A stretch of 33,176 bases of DNA from CAYHOI01 sp964358175 (lineage in GTDB: Bacteria; Margulisbacteria; Riflemargulisbacteria; GWF2-35-9), in the NCBI GenBank assembly GCA_964358175.1, contig CAYHOI010000010.1:1-33176 (forward strand). Direction: 5' to 3'. The notes under the pieces are model-generated. The model did not search any database, was not told where the DNA came from, and saw only the letters and a program-made list of their open reading frames with translations. How positions within the stretch are numbered: the stretch's first letter is position 1; each line of letters begins with the position of its first letter. This document shows, piece after piece, positions 25,899 to 33,176 of the stretch. The position numbers and the translations under genes were made by a program.

Positions 25899-27140
25899 AT
25901 GGTTATCCGATGTGATCACATATCTTTTGGTGAAATCGATCTTCTTGCCTGGATGAGACGTCAAAGCCATTATCCAAAATTCTTCTGGGCGAACCGAGAT
26001 CATTCAGAGGTATGGGCTTGTGCCGGCTCGGTTCTGACCTTGCGTCCTTCCCCACATTGTTTGCTTCAAAACGTGTATTCCAAAATGCATTCTATTCTGA
26101 ACTCGAATCCGGAACTGTTCTTCTTTGGCGGGTCTGCCTTTGATGACCGGAAAAAAATGCCCTCACATTGGAAAGCGTTTGGGACATTCTATTATTTTGT
26201 TCCTCGATATACGCTTAAGAAGATCTCGGGGAAGACCACGTTGACAACCTTCTTTCATGACGATGAGCAGCCGAGGGAGCCTTCTTTTGACAGGGTAGTG
26301 CCGATGCAAAGTGAGCAGATTCCCTTTTTGGAAGAAAGTCGACCTCAAAGAGAGGAGTGGAATCAACTTGTTGCTCATGTGCTCAAGGACATAGACAACC
26401 ATCGGTATCATAAATTAGTGCTTGCCCGAGAAAGTCGATTTTGGTTGCCCCAGAGTTTGTGTCCCGAGGAAATGCTCAATATCTTCGAACGGCCAAGCAA
26501 TTCCCATGATTTTTACTTTCAGCTCGATACATCCACAGTTTTCATGGGTCGTTCACCAGAGCTTCTTTTCAGGCGGACGAACCGAGATTTATACAGTGAA
26601 GCGGTTGCTGGAAGTTATGCAATTGATGGAGATGAATCTGAGCTGACACAACAATCTCGGACGTTTCTGGATGATTCGAAGAGTCAAAAGGAACATGCCT
26701 ATGTCATGAATTGCCTGTTGCATGGCTTCAAGCATCTTTGTTCTCAAGTATCGGAGCCCTCCAGGGTGACCACAATGCCTCAGAATGGACTTCTCCACTT
26801 GCACTCAAGTTTGCGAGGCAGGCTACGGCCGACTGTGTGCGATGAACAAATATTGAATAGTCTTCATCCCACGCCAGCCGTGGGTGGATACCCCAAAGAG
26901 GTAACCCGGAAAGTTTTGGCGCGTCTGGAGCCGTTTAAGCGTGGCTGGTATGCAGGAACCATTGGGCGAATTTCTTTGGAAACTACAGAATTGGCCGTCG
27001 GTATCCGTAGTATGCTGGCACGAAAGAAGTCGATTTATATATACGCAGGAGCGGGGATTATTTCCCAATCAGACGCTGAAATGGAGTGGAGAGAATTGTG
27101 CCAGAAAACACAGCCGTTTAGGAGCCGATGGAATGCTTAG
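25899..27140 (+). CDS. menF: Isochorismate synthase (chorismate-binding enzyme)
   Basis: 413 residues of the chorismate-utilising family: the C-terminal two thirds have HKLVLARESRFWLP, QLDTSTVFMGRSPELLFRRT, LYSEAVAGSYAIDGDESE, HLHSSLRGRL, HPTPAVGGYPKEV, FKRGWYAGTIGRISLETTEL and YAGAGIISQSDAEMEWRE. The PTPAVGG and AGAGI-x-x-S-D-x-E segments are shared by MenF, EntC and PchA. Direct overlap with menD (8 bases) indicates the menaquinone role, making isochorismate from chorismate. GGAGAGAGG near the pdxJ end serves as ribosome site, eight bases after the pdxJ stop. Confidence 0.92.
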   Translation: MVIRCDHISFGEIDLLAWMRRQSHYPKFFWANRDHSEVWACAGSVLTLRPSPHCLLQNVYSKMHSILNSNPELFFFGGSAFDDRKKMPSHWKAFGTFYYFVPRYTLKKISGKTTLTTFFHDDEQPREPSFDRVVPMQSEQIPFLEESRPQREEWNQLVAHVLKDIDNHRYHKLVLARESRFWLPQSLCPEEMLNIFERPSNSHDFYFQLDTSTVFMGRSPELLFRRTNRDLYSEAVAGSYAIDGDESELTQQSRTFLDDSKSQKEHAYVMNCLLHGFKHLCSQVSEPSRVTTMPQNGLLHLHSSLRGRLRPTVCDEQILNSLHPTPAVGGYPKEVTRKVLARLEPFKRGWYAGTIGRISLETTELAVGIRSMLARKKSIYIYAGAGIISQSDAEMEWRELCQKTQPFRSRWNA

Positions 27141-28830
27141 CGTTGGCGAGTGTAATCTTCTTTGGGCACAGCTTCTGATTGAGGAGCTCTCTCGATTGCC
27201 GATAGGGCTGTTTGCGATCGCGCCAGGATCACGATCCAGTGTGCTTGCGGTAGCGGCCGCTCGTCAGATGAGAGTGAAATCGGTGGTGCATCTTGATGAG
27301 CGTGGACTTGGCTTCTTTGCACTAGGACATGCCAAGGCCACTCGAAAGCCAAGTGTCGTGATTACGACTTCTGGGTCTGCAGTTGCGAATCTGTATCCCG
27401 CAGTCGTAGAGGCTTCTCAAGATCATATCCCGCTTATTCTTTTGACCGCTGATCGGCCACTGGAACATTCCGATACATCCTCGAATCAGACCCTAGATCA
27501 AGTGAAAATATTCGGTTCTTTTGTCCGGTGGTTCTTCGATATCCCAAGCCCATCGGGGGATATTCTGTTGCCATTCCTCTTGACAACGGTGGATCAGGCT
27601 TATCATCAGACCATATTCAGCGCGAATCAGGGGCCTGTACATCTCAATTGCCGTTTTCAAGAGCCACTTTTGCCAGACCCGAGTTTCCTGGTAACTTGTC
27701 AGGCACTCCCTGGTTCTCTGCGGGAGTGGTTTGGTCAGGAGTCTGTGTATACGCAGACCAGAAAGCTCCAAATACAACATTCCCCTGAAGAGTACGAAGT
27801 GCTACCCAGCTTGCTTTCAGACGTCTCTGCAGGAGCGATCTTTGTTGGAGGATTAACGGATCTTCAAGAAATTGAGTCCATTCAAGCGTTGTCGAAATGT
27901 CTTAAATGGCCAGTTTTTGCGGATATTTCTTCTCAGCTTAAGTATGAAGGAAGCACATTGGGGACAATCCCTCATTATGATTTGCTCGGTGATGTGGTTG
28001 AAAACCTAAAACCTCAAGTGATTCTTCACCTGGGTGGGAGGATCCTTTCGAAACGACTCAAAGACATCATTGAGCAACAGTCGAATACACCCTACATTCA
28101 TGTCCAAAATACGCTTGAACGACAGGATGAGTTCCATCGGGCGTCAAACAGATTTACTGGAATTGTTGCTTTTTGCGAAGCTGCTGTGAAGTTGTTGAGT
28201 TCCCAAGAGACGAGTCCCCATCTGAAGAGACTTCGTGCGGAATCACGTCAGATGGATGCTCAACTGTCTGATCAGTTTGGAGAGAAGGACGCGCCTTTAA
28301 CGGAGCTTGCGATTGCTTATCAGCTTTCCCAGCTGGTTCCTTCCGATCAGACACTTTTTATTGGGAACAGCATGTCCATTCGAAACATGCAGCGAGTAGC
28401 CACTTTTGTGAAGGCATCTCCGTGGATTGTCGTAAACAGAGGGGTGAGTGGAATTGATGGACTTCTGGCAACTGCTTGTGGTTTCGCGAGGGGATCTGGC
28501 CGACGAATCACTGTGTTTCTCGGAGACCTTTCCGCCTTGTATGATCTGAACTCTTTTCTGCTGATGGCTCGTTCGAGTATTCCTGTTATTTTGATCATCG
28601 TCAATAATGATGGCGGTGGAATCTTTACCCAGTTGCCGATCTCTAAATGGGTAGACATCGTTGAGCCCTATTTTGTCGCACCTCATGGCCTCACCTTCAG
28701 ATCGTTTGCCGAGGGATTTGGGCTTCTGTATGCTGACCCGACCAACATCGCAGAATTCTCTGAGGCCTATTGTCAGGCTCAAGTATCGACCTCTTCAACG
28801 GTTATGGAGTGCAGAGTAGATCGCATCTAA
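27133..28830 (+). CDS. menD: 2-succinyl-5-enolpyruvyl-6-hydroxy-3-cyclohexene-1-carboxylate synthase
   Basis: MenD, a thiamine diphosphate enzyme, adds the 2-oxoglutarate-derived succinyl semialdehyde unit to isochorismate in menaquinone synthesis. From 27133 it is 565 residues (E. coli about 556). Landmarks: FAIAPGSRSSVLAVAAAR, LDERGLGFFALGHAKAT, the catalytic-Glu region VITTSGSAVANLYPAVVEA, LTADRP, and the C-terminal cofactor motif FLGDLSALYDLNS followed by VNNDGGGIF. The frame continues upstream to a GTG at 26941 but this lies deep in menF; the ATG at 27133 matches the family start and overlaps the menF stop. The other men genes are absent from the window. Confidence 0.95.
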   Translation: MLSVGECNLLWAQLLIEELSRLPIGLFAIAPGSRSSVLAVAAARQMRVKSVVHLDERGLGFFALGHAKATRKPSVVITTSGSAVANLYPAVVEASQDHIPLILLTADRPLEHSDTSSNQTLDQVKIFGSFVRWFFDIPSPSGDILLPFLLTTVDQAYHQTIFSANQGPVHLNCRFQEPLLPDPSFLVTCQALPGSLREWFGQESVYTQTRKLQIQHSPEEYEVLPSLLSDVSAGAIFVGGLTDLQEIESIQALSKCLKWPVFADISSQLKYEGSTLGTIPHYDLLGDVVENLKPQVILHLGGRILSKRLKDIIEQQSNTPYIHVQNTLERQDEFHRASNRFTGIVAFCEAAVKLLSSQETSPHLKRLRAESRQMDAQLSDQFGEKDAPLTELAIAYQLSQLVPSDQTLFIGNSMSIRNMQRVATFVKASPWIVVNRGVSGIDGLLATACGFARGSGRRITVFLGDLSALYDLNSFLLMARSSIPVILIIVNNDGGGIFTQLPISKWVDIVEPYFVAPHGLTFRSFAEGFGLLYADPTNIAEFSEAYCQAQVSTSSTVMECRVDRI

Positions 28831-29029
28831 AATATTGAAAATTGAACCCACCAGGAAGCATGGCTTGATCTGGCAGATCATGAACGCGTGGGGCTTGATG
28901 GAGCATCAGGTAGAGAATCACAAAATCAAGGTTATTGAAACGACGCTCATGTGCTGGGAACATGAGTTGGGCTGGGTCGTATTGGATAGTTTTGTCACTA
29001 GGTAAATCCCTCCATAACGCTATATTCAC
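28802..29029 (-). CDS. Possible small protein in the menD-recO convergent gap (doubtful)
   Basis: A GTG-started frame of 75 codons spans the whole gap between the convergent menD and recO stops and overlaps both. The segment PAQLMFPAHERRFNNLDFVI and the following LYLMLHQAP look protein-like, but I recognise no family, see no ribosome site, and overlaps on both ends weaken the case. If not coding, this ~167-base gap holds nothing else I can name; notably no terminator is seen for either convergent gene. Confidence 0.2.
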   Translation of the reverse strand: MNIALWRDLPSDKTIQYDPAQLMFPAHERRFNNLDFVILYLMLHQAPRVHDLPDQAMLPGGFNFQYFRCDLLCTP

Positions 29030-29528
29030 TCAGATAGTTTTGTAAGGTTTGATCGATTTCATGGATACTTGTTTCTTCTGGGCAAAGAAGTCCTTCGATT
29101 CGGATCAAATGGATTTTGAATTCTGAAAGGATTATCGAAAAGTCCATTTCGGGGCTAGTCTCCAGCTCAGTTAAGGTGTGCAAAAGGAGGTCAAAGAGAG
29201 GCTCATTGGGATGATGGTCTTGAATCACTCGGTAGACCAGATTCAAACAGAGATAAGCCGCTTTTAGTTTATCAAGGTTTTGCCCCAATTCGTAGAAGGG
29301 GTTGAGGTTGTCGATGGCGCAAACGATACCCATTCCGGATTTCTTGCTGATGATATAGCGATTGTGCATGAAGGACTGAAGCTTTCCTTTATCGCTGCGT
29401 TTGGACTTGCGAACGCCCTTGGCCATAAAGCTCATGCGTCCCATCTCTCGGGTAAACACCACGACAATTTGACTGCTTTCGCTGTAAGGGATGGCTTTGA
29501 GATTAATCGCTTCAAGACGTAAGAGCAT
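28998..29528 (-). CDS. recO: DNA repair protein RecO (short form)
   Basis: RecO works with RecR and RecF to load RecA on SSB-coated single-stranded DNA. The 176 residues from the ATG at 29528 open MLLRLEAINLKAIPYSESSQ, then IVVVFTREMGRMSFMAKGVR and KSKR, the expected OB-fold start, and go on with helical LNPFYELGQNLDKLKAAYLC and a last FKIHLIRIEGLL that matches the segment before the usual zinc finger. The protein then stops within about 30 residues, without the C-x2-C...C-x2-C finger and C-terminal helices (typical length is about 240). A longer frame from a TTG at 29663 runs through the 100-bp repeat and has no family resemblance. It diverges from the gene at 29721. Confidence 0.8.
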   Translation of the reverse strand: MLLRLEAINLKAIPYSESSQIVVVFTREMGRMSFMAKGVRKSKRSDKGKLQSFMHNRYIISKKSGMGIVCAIDNLNPFYELGQNLDKLKAAYLCLNLVYRVIQDHHPNEPLFDLLLHTLTELETSPEMDFSIILSEFKIHLIRIEGLLCPEETSIHEIDQTLQNYLSEYSVMEGFT

Positions 29529-29570
29529 AGGTTCAATTCCAGTATACCCTCTATACACAAGTTCTTCTAC

Positions 29571-29670
29571 CAAAATGAAGGAACAGAAAAAAGCGATGAA
29601 TAAATTTGGGATAAATGACTTTTTCTGCCGATATATGTTTAGCACTTCGTTGAGAAGGATCAATCAACCG
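29571..29670. repeat. Direct repeat, copy 1 (about 100 bp)
   Basis: Matches 31331-31431 in the same orientation, by eye about three quarters identical with small gaps. Shared blocks include GAAGGAA, CGATGAATAAA, TTGGGAT, CGATATATGTTTAG and CGTTGAGAAGGA. It fills the gap between divergent recO and the gene at 29721. This copy holds GCCGATAT (29627-29634), the octamer known as a sigma-28/sigma-D -10 box, but no TAAA at the correct distance. Confidence 0.8.
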
Positions 29671-29720
29671 TCTCTGTAAAGTTCCTAGATGTAATCTTGA
29701 AGGAGGAGGTTCCAGTTTGG

Positions 29721-30287
29721 ATGGGACTCGCGACGGATGAAGACCTAGCCCTCTCGGGTATATCTGAGATTTCAGTGTCTGTGCGAGAGTTGCTGGGAAA
29801 AAACCCGTTCTCATGGGATAGTCCTAGAGATTCAGCGCGTTTACTCAGACGGTTTAAGAATTTGTCCCTCTTTGGGCCGGAGGGGCTAAAGCTAGCAGTG
29901 GAAAGGATACGAGAGATTTACGATACGGATCCCAAAAACGTTTCGCTGAGACAGCATCTTGAAATTCTAGCGAACATGGGCATTCGTCTTGACGAAGAGG
30001 ATCTGCCAGGTTTTATGAAGCTGTTTTGTGAGAATTGTTTTGTGGAAGGAAAAGGCGTAATCCTAGGGGTCAATACACTCCCCAATCTCTGGTCGGGGGA
30101 CGATCCCGATACGCGTACGTATAACTTTATAAGGGCTGAGCTGAATATGCTGGACGTGGGCGTCAACCCCTTTACAGGAGCCCTGGCTAAAACTTTTGTT
30201 GATAAACTGGCGACCTATGCGGATGATGAGATTAAAGCGATTGAGATTATGGAGCAGATGTCAGTATTTTCGAACGGGTCCACTTAG
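29721..30287 (+). CDS. Unrecognised 188-residue protein
   Basis: No family is recognised. The ATG at 29721 has a strong ribosome site, GGAGGAGG, at about 29702-29709; the frame could begin at a TTG (29697), but that lies upstream of this site. The protein is acidic and mainly helical, with segments DSARLLRRFKNLSLFGPEG, AVERIREIYDTDPKN, LPGFMKLFCENCF and a C-terminal KTFVDKLATYADDEIKAIEI. No signal peptide or membrane helix is visible. It is flanked by repeat copy 1 on its upstream side and by convergent rfbF 24 bases downstream. Codon content looks ordinary, so I think it is a real gene of unknown role. Confidence 0.6.
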   Translation: MGLATDEDLALSGISEISVSVRELLGKNPFSWDSPRDSARLLRRFKNLSLFGPEGLKLAVERIREIYDTDPKNVSLRQHLEILANMGIRLDEEDLPGFMKLFCENCFVEGKGVILGVNTLPNLWSGDDPDTRTYNFIRAELNMLDVGVNPFTGALAKTFVDKLATYADDEIKAIEIMEQMSVFSNGST

Positions 30288-30311
30288 ATTGCTGCAATAG
30301 ATCAGACAAAA

Positions 30312-31088
30312 CTATTTCCAAACTTTCCACGACGCCGAATTGTTCTGCCACATGGACTCCAATTGCTGCTTGTCTCGGAGCGTATCCATGCACTTCCAAA
30401 AACCTTGGTGCTTATAGGCTGAAATTTTGTTCTCTTTTGCCAACGACTCAAGAGGAATACGCTCAAAGATAGCGTCGTCCGATTGGGGGATCGCATCAAA
30501 GACTTCTGGCTCACATACAAAAAATCCCCCATTGACCCTAGATAAATCACCTTCAGGTTTTTCGATGAAACGCTCGACACTTCCATCCTCACGAATATCA
30601 AGGATCCCGAACCGTCCTTCAGGTTTAACCGCCGTTATCGTGAGCTTCTTCTTTTGAGCTTTGTGAAAAGAAAGAAGGTCGTTGATATTCACATCAGCAA
30701 CGCCATCGCCGTAGGTTAGCATAAAGGGGTGCTGGCCTATAAATGGCTGTATTCTGCGAATACGCCCACCCGTCATTGTGTTTAGCCCCGTTTCAACTAG
30801 TGTTACCTTCCACGGCTCGCTATAATTACCATGAACCTGCATTTGGTTTTTACTTAAGTCAAAAGTAACATCGCTTTGATGAAGGAAATAATTGGCAAAA
30901 TACTCTTTGATAACATAACCCTTATACCCCAAGCAAATAACAAAATCGTTAAACCCATAATGAGAATAGGTTTTCATGATATGCCAGAGAATAGGCTTGC
31001 CCCCAATTTCAATCATTGGTTTTGGTTTCAAATCAGACTCTTCTGATATCCGAGTCCCCATTCCTCCGGCGAGAATAACAACCTTCAT
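30312..31088 (-). CDS. rfbF: Glucose-1-phosphate cytidylyltransferase
   Basis: Makes CDP-glucose and pyrophosphate from CTP and glucose 1-phosphate, the first step to CDP-linked 3,6-dideoxy and branched sugars of O-antigens. The 258 residues from ATG 31088 match the family almost throughout: MKVVILAGGMGTRISEES, KPKPMIEIGGKPILWHIMK, GYKGYVIKEYFANYFLHQSD, VTLVETGLNTMTGGR, LTYGDGVADVN, NGGFFV and GFWKCMDTLRDK. A start at 31115 would add nine residues unlike the family. The normal partner rfbG (CDP-glucose 4,6-dehydratase) is not next to it. It converges with the gene at 29721. Confidence 0.96.
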   Translation of the reverse strand: MKVVILAGGMGTRISEESDLKPKPMIEIGGKPILWHIMKTYSHYGFNDFVICLGYKGYVIKEYFANYFLHQSDVTFDLSKNQMQVHGNYSEPWKVTLVETGLNTMTGGRIRRIQPFIGQHPFMLTYGDGVADVNINDLLSFHKAQKKKLTITAVKPEGRFGILDIREDGSVERFIEKPEGDLSRVNGGFFVCEPEVFDAIPQSDDAIFERIPLESLAKENKISAYKHQGFWKCMDTLRDKQQLESMWQNNSASWKVWK

Positions 31089-31184
31089 TCTAGATTTTTT
31101 TTCTGATACCTTCATGATTTTCTATTTTAGCGTCTATTTTTAGATTAAACAAAAAGTATTTAGGGTTCGCTGAGAAATGATTTA

Positions 31185-31330
31185 GGAGACCTTTGCACAA
31201 TCGCCTTGTTAAGCGAAAAATGACCGAAAAGTGGGATGGCAAGGCAGAAAGGGGGATCGCCCGCAGACATAGCAGGGCTGGGGCGAGGACAGATCTTGCT
31301 TGGCAACATAGACCGGACACTAGTGCCGCG
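31185..31330. mobile_element. Possible insertion-sequence end (remnant)
   Basis: The segment opens GGAGACCTTTGCACAA (31185-31200), which resembles the terminal sequences of some IS5-type elements as I remember them, and is followed by about 120 bases that are richer in G and C than the flanking AT-rich DNA, with no open frame of note. No opposite end or transposase is present. It lies in the 31089-31502 gap, which otherwise holds only repeat copy 2. Confidence 0.3.
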
Positions 31331-31431
31331 TCAAAGCGAAGGAATAGAAAAATTCGATGAATAAAGTTGGGATTTTTTAAGAATCTGTACGATATATGTT
31401 TAGGACTCCGTTGAGAAGGACGAATGAAGCC
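31331..31431. repeat. Direct repeat, copy 2 (about 100 bp)
   Basis: Second copy of the element at 29571-29670, same orientation, lying between divergent rfbF and the gene at 31503. It begins near TCAAAGCGAAGGAATAG and ends near CGTTGAGAAGGACGAATG. Where copy 1 has GCCGATAT this has TACGATAT. The distance from TTGGGA to TATATG is 20 bases in both copies although the bases between them differ. Confidence 0.8.
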
Positions 31432-31502
31432 ACATTTTATGATGGCATCAGCGTGATGTATTAACGATCAGAGCCAAGCATAAAAAAAAGGAGTGATTCG
31501 GA

Positions 31503-33176
31503 ATGAACAAGATAATCGCGGTGAATAGTGAGTCGAAGGAGAATTCATGGAGAGTAGTTACGAGGTGGCTATGGATGCAGCTTATGACTCCTTATGCGGG
31601 TGTAAGAGACTTTTATCGAATACGGGACATCGATCCCTCGGAAGACTACCGCCTTCCCGAGAGATTCTTTCGAGAGAAATTCTTAGAAAAACTCATAGCT
31701 TTCGAGCAGAGTGCCTATAGTTGGGGAGGTGTTCGGATATTTTTTAACCCGATCAGGCAGCCTTACACAAAAAGCGGAGGTGAGACTCGGTCACTGTTGC
31801 GTTTAGTGATCGATCTTCATCGTGATCCTTTTAGGTTAAGGGTCATCGACAATCTTGACAAAAACCGGGGTGACATCGGCTTTTTTTTGGCATATTCGAG
31901 CAATGAAAAAGCTAAAAGGATTATTCAAGATCTTGTAATGATCGGCTATCTCACGGATGAGAGCGCGAAGACATTAAGCCAGATATTCGTTTATGGAAAG
32001 GATATTTGTTTCGACATGAACGCTTCCGGAGCAAAAGAGGCGGAACAGAAGAAGATCGCCGATATAGCTGTTTCCCTTCTGTGTGGACGTCTGAAGATTG
32101 GGATAACTCTGAACGAAGAAGTGAATCAAATCGCGACAATATTTCGTAAGATGGGATCTTACGCACAAAACAAATGGCCGGATAGCATGTCCGTAATAAT
32201 GGATAAAATCACAACCTATCCCTACGGGAGTGTACCACAAGCGGAAACGCTTATGCGTGCAATCGGCGAGCCTAGTCCGGAGCATCTTCCATTTCTTCTT
32301 AGCAGGATGGCAGACTCTGAAATCTGGAATAAGCAATTTAAATCTACTCTAGATCGATTAATGGATGAATCCTTTAAACCGACCAGTGAACACCTGTACA
32401 GTCTGACCCAAATATCGAAAGGTAACTACGAGAACCGTATAGGCGAACAACCCTCACCCATTAGAAACAAGGCGATTACGCTTATTGGTCGAATGGATCG
32501 TGGCATAGCGGCATCACTGATTCCTTGTTTACTGAGGTGGAGCAGGGGACCAGAAATCGATTTTACGACGCTGAAGGAGACACTTCTCAAGATTGGACCT
32601 CCGTTGAAAGAGGATCGGAAATCTATTCGAGGGATGTGTCGTGAATCCAACTGCAATGATGAGCGTGAGTTAGCATCAATGAGTCTGAGCTTGATAGAGG
32701 GGCACACACCCGGAGATATTGACGCGATCATCAGTCTGAAGGATGGTCCTTCTCAGTTGAAGATAGCCTGCGCGAAGGCTTTGGAAGCCATTGATATGGA
32801 TGACAAGAACCCTGAGAGTGAGAGACACAGTGATGCTATTGTTCGTGCTTATTATACTTTAAATGAATTTCTTTTCGATCAAGACCGATCTGTCAGAAAA
32901 GAAGCACTGAACACCCTGTGTCAATGGAGTCAACTCACCGACTACGAGCGTAGGGCAGCACAAAGATTATTGACAGAAGATGAAGCCGAAGACGGGGATA
33001 AAGCTAGAGTGTCGGAATCGAAAAGTCTTCAGGAACTTGTAACGCGTTATGCACGTTGGTCATTTGCGTTTATGCAAGAAAATACGGACAACGCAGATGC
33101 TAAACCCTATGGTAATCTCAAATCTGTATTGATTCGTTCCGGCATGTTGAGTGAGGCCGATGCTGACATCTTTGTT
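31503..33176 (+). CDS. Unrecognised large helical protein (3' end beyond window)
   Basis: An unbroken frame of 558 codons runs from the ATG at 31503 to the window end without a stop. AAGGAG (31488-31493) lies nine bases before the ATG. The protein begins MNKIIAVNSESKENSWRVV; further segments include DFYRIRDIDPSEDYRLPERF, LVIDLHRDPFRLRVIDNLDK, AEQKKIADIAVSLLCGRLKI, and toward the end DQDRSVRKEALNTLCQWSQL, which looks like a HEAT-type helical hairpin. There is no signal peptide, membrane helix or catalytic motif I can name. It is mostly alpha-helical and charged. Upstream is repeat copy 2, in the same arrangement as the gene at 29721 with copy 1. Function unknown. Confidence 0.75.
   Translation, partial: MNKIIAVNSESKENSWRVVTRWLWMQLMTPYAGVRDFYRIRDIDPSEDYRLPERFFREKFLEKLIAFEQSAYSWGGVRIFFNPIRQPYTKSGGETRSLLRLVIDLHRDPFRLRVIDNLDKNRGDIGFFLAYSSNEKAKRIIQDLVMIGYLTDESAKTLSQIFVYGKDICFDMNASGAKEAEQKKIADIAVSLLCGRLKIGITLNEEVNQIATIFRKMGSYAQNKWPDSMSVIMDKITTYPYGSVPQAETLMRAIGEPSPEHLPFLLSRMADSEIWNKQFKSTLDRLMDESFKPTSEHLYSLTQISKGNYENRIGEQPSPIRNKAITLIGRMDRGIAASLIPCLLRWSRGPEIDFTTLKETLLKIGPPLKEDRKSIRGMCRESNCNDERELASMSLSLIEGHTPGDIDAIISLKDGPSQLKIACAKALEAIDMDDKNPESERHSDAIVRAYYTLNEFLFDQDRSVRKEALNTLCQWSQLTDYERRAAQRLLTEDEAEDGDKARVSESKSLQELVTRYARWSFAFMQENTDNADAKPYGNLKSVLIRSGMLSEADADIFV

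Noticed and set aside
28297..28782. A 161-codon minus-strand frame
   Set aside because: Antisense of the menD cofactor-binding region, which is strongly conserved on the other strand.
29571..29670. A sigma-28/sigma-D promoter in repeat copy 1 based on GCCGATAT
   Set aside because: The nearest TAAA elements are 11 or 22 bases away rather than about 15, and copy 2 has TACGATAT; kept only as a remark.
29571..31431. Repeat copies as CRISPR or integron attC sites
   Set aside because: Only two long copies 1.7 kb apart, no spacer array, no clear paired GTTRRRY/RYYYAAC core sites and no integrase in the window.
31951..32731. Minus-strand frames of 71, 120 and 101 codons at the right end
   Set aside because: They are opposite a continuous 558-codon plus-strand frame that has a good ribosome site, so they are best taken as antisense shadows.

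Overview
The window looks like a chromosomal segment from an uncultured, AT-leaning, diderm-type bacterium. Evidence: an accDA operon, Rho, a CIRCE-controlled groESL operon, a menaquinone branch (isochorismate synthase and MenD), PdxJ (DXP-dependent vitamin B6 synthesis), and Wzy/ligase-like, polyprenyl-phosphate sugar transferase and RfbF genes for surface glycans. I cannot name a phylum. PdxJ argues against most Firmicutes, and gene content and order fit an uncultured Gram-negative-type lineage; this is inference.

Region 1 (1-6.43 kb) is a glycan-modification locus. A 5'-truncated GT9-like/methyltransferase fusion faces a 1524-residue protein that strings together at least six recognisable catalytic domains (TylF-like MT, GT34-like, FkbM MT, GT32-like, FkbM MT, class I MT). 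This is the most striking object in the window. Region 2 (6.5-9.2 kb) holds two intact, divergent AAA_14/DUF4143 ATPases and the in-frame remnant of a third, next to a perfect 12-bp inverted repeat. Region 3 (9.29-13.5 kb) is housekeeping: accD-accA, a decayed thioesterase tail, a hairpin-forming element, tRNA-Leu(CAA), rho and a DedA membrane protein.

Region 4 (16.4-13.5 kb, minus strand) is a compact four-gene unit: a radical-SAM-linked DUF2344 protein, a GAF/PAS membrane protein ending in a degenerate (probably inactive) histidine-kinase module, an RsbW-like anti-sigma/serine kinase, and a 59-residue Cys-rich protein whose start overlaps the preceding stop. Region 5 (16.5-18.6 kb) is promoter-CIRCE-groES-groEL-terminator. 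Region 6 (18.6-28.8 kb) is a tightly packed plus-strand chain of eight genes with overlapping or nearly touching ends: O-antigen ligase-like, TPR protein, polyprenyl-phosphate sugar transferase, RlpA-like barrel protein, gltX, pdxJ, menF-like, menD. Its candidate promoter sits inside the groEL terminator.

Region 7 (28.8-33.2 kb) is accessory: a short RecO without the usual zinc finger, an unrecognised 188-residue protein, an orphan RfbF, a possible insertion-sequence end, and an unrecognised helical protein running off the window end (558 codons visible). Two copies of a ~100-bp direct repeat sit in the two divergent intergenic gaps, each upstream of one of the unrecognised plus-strand genes.
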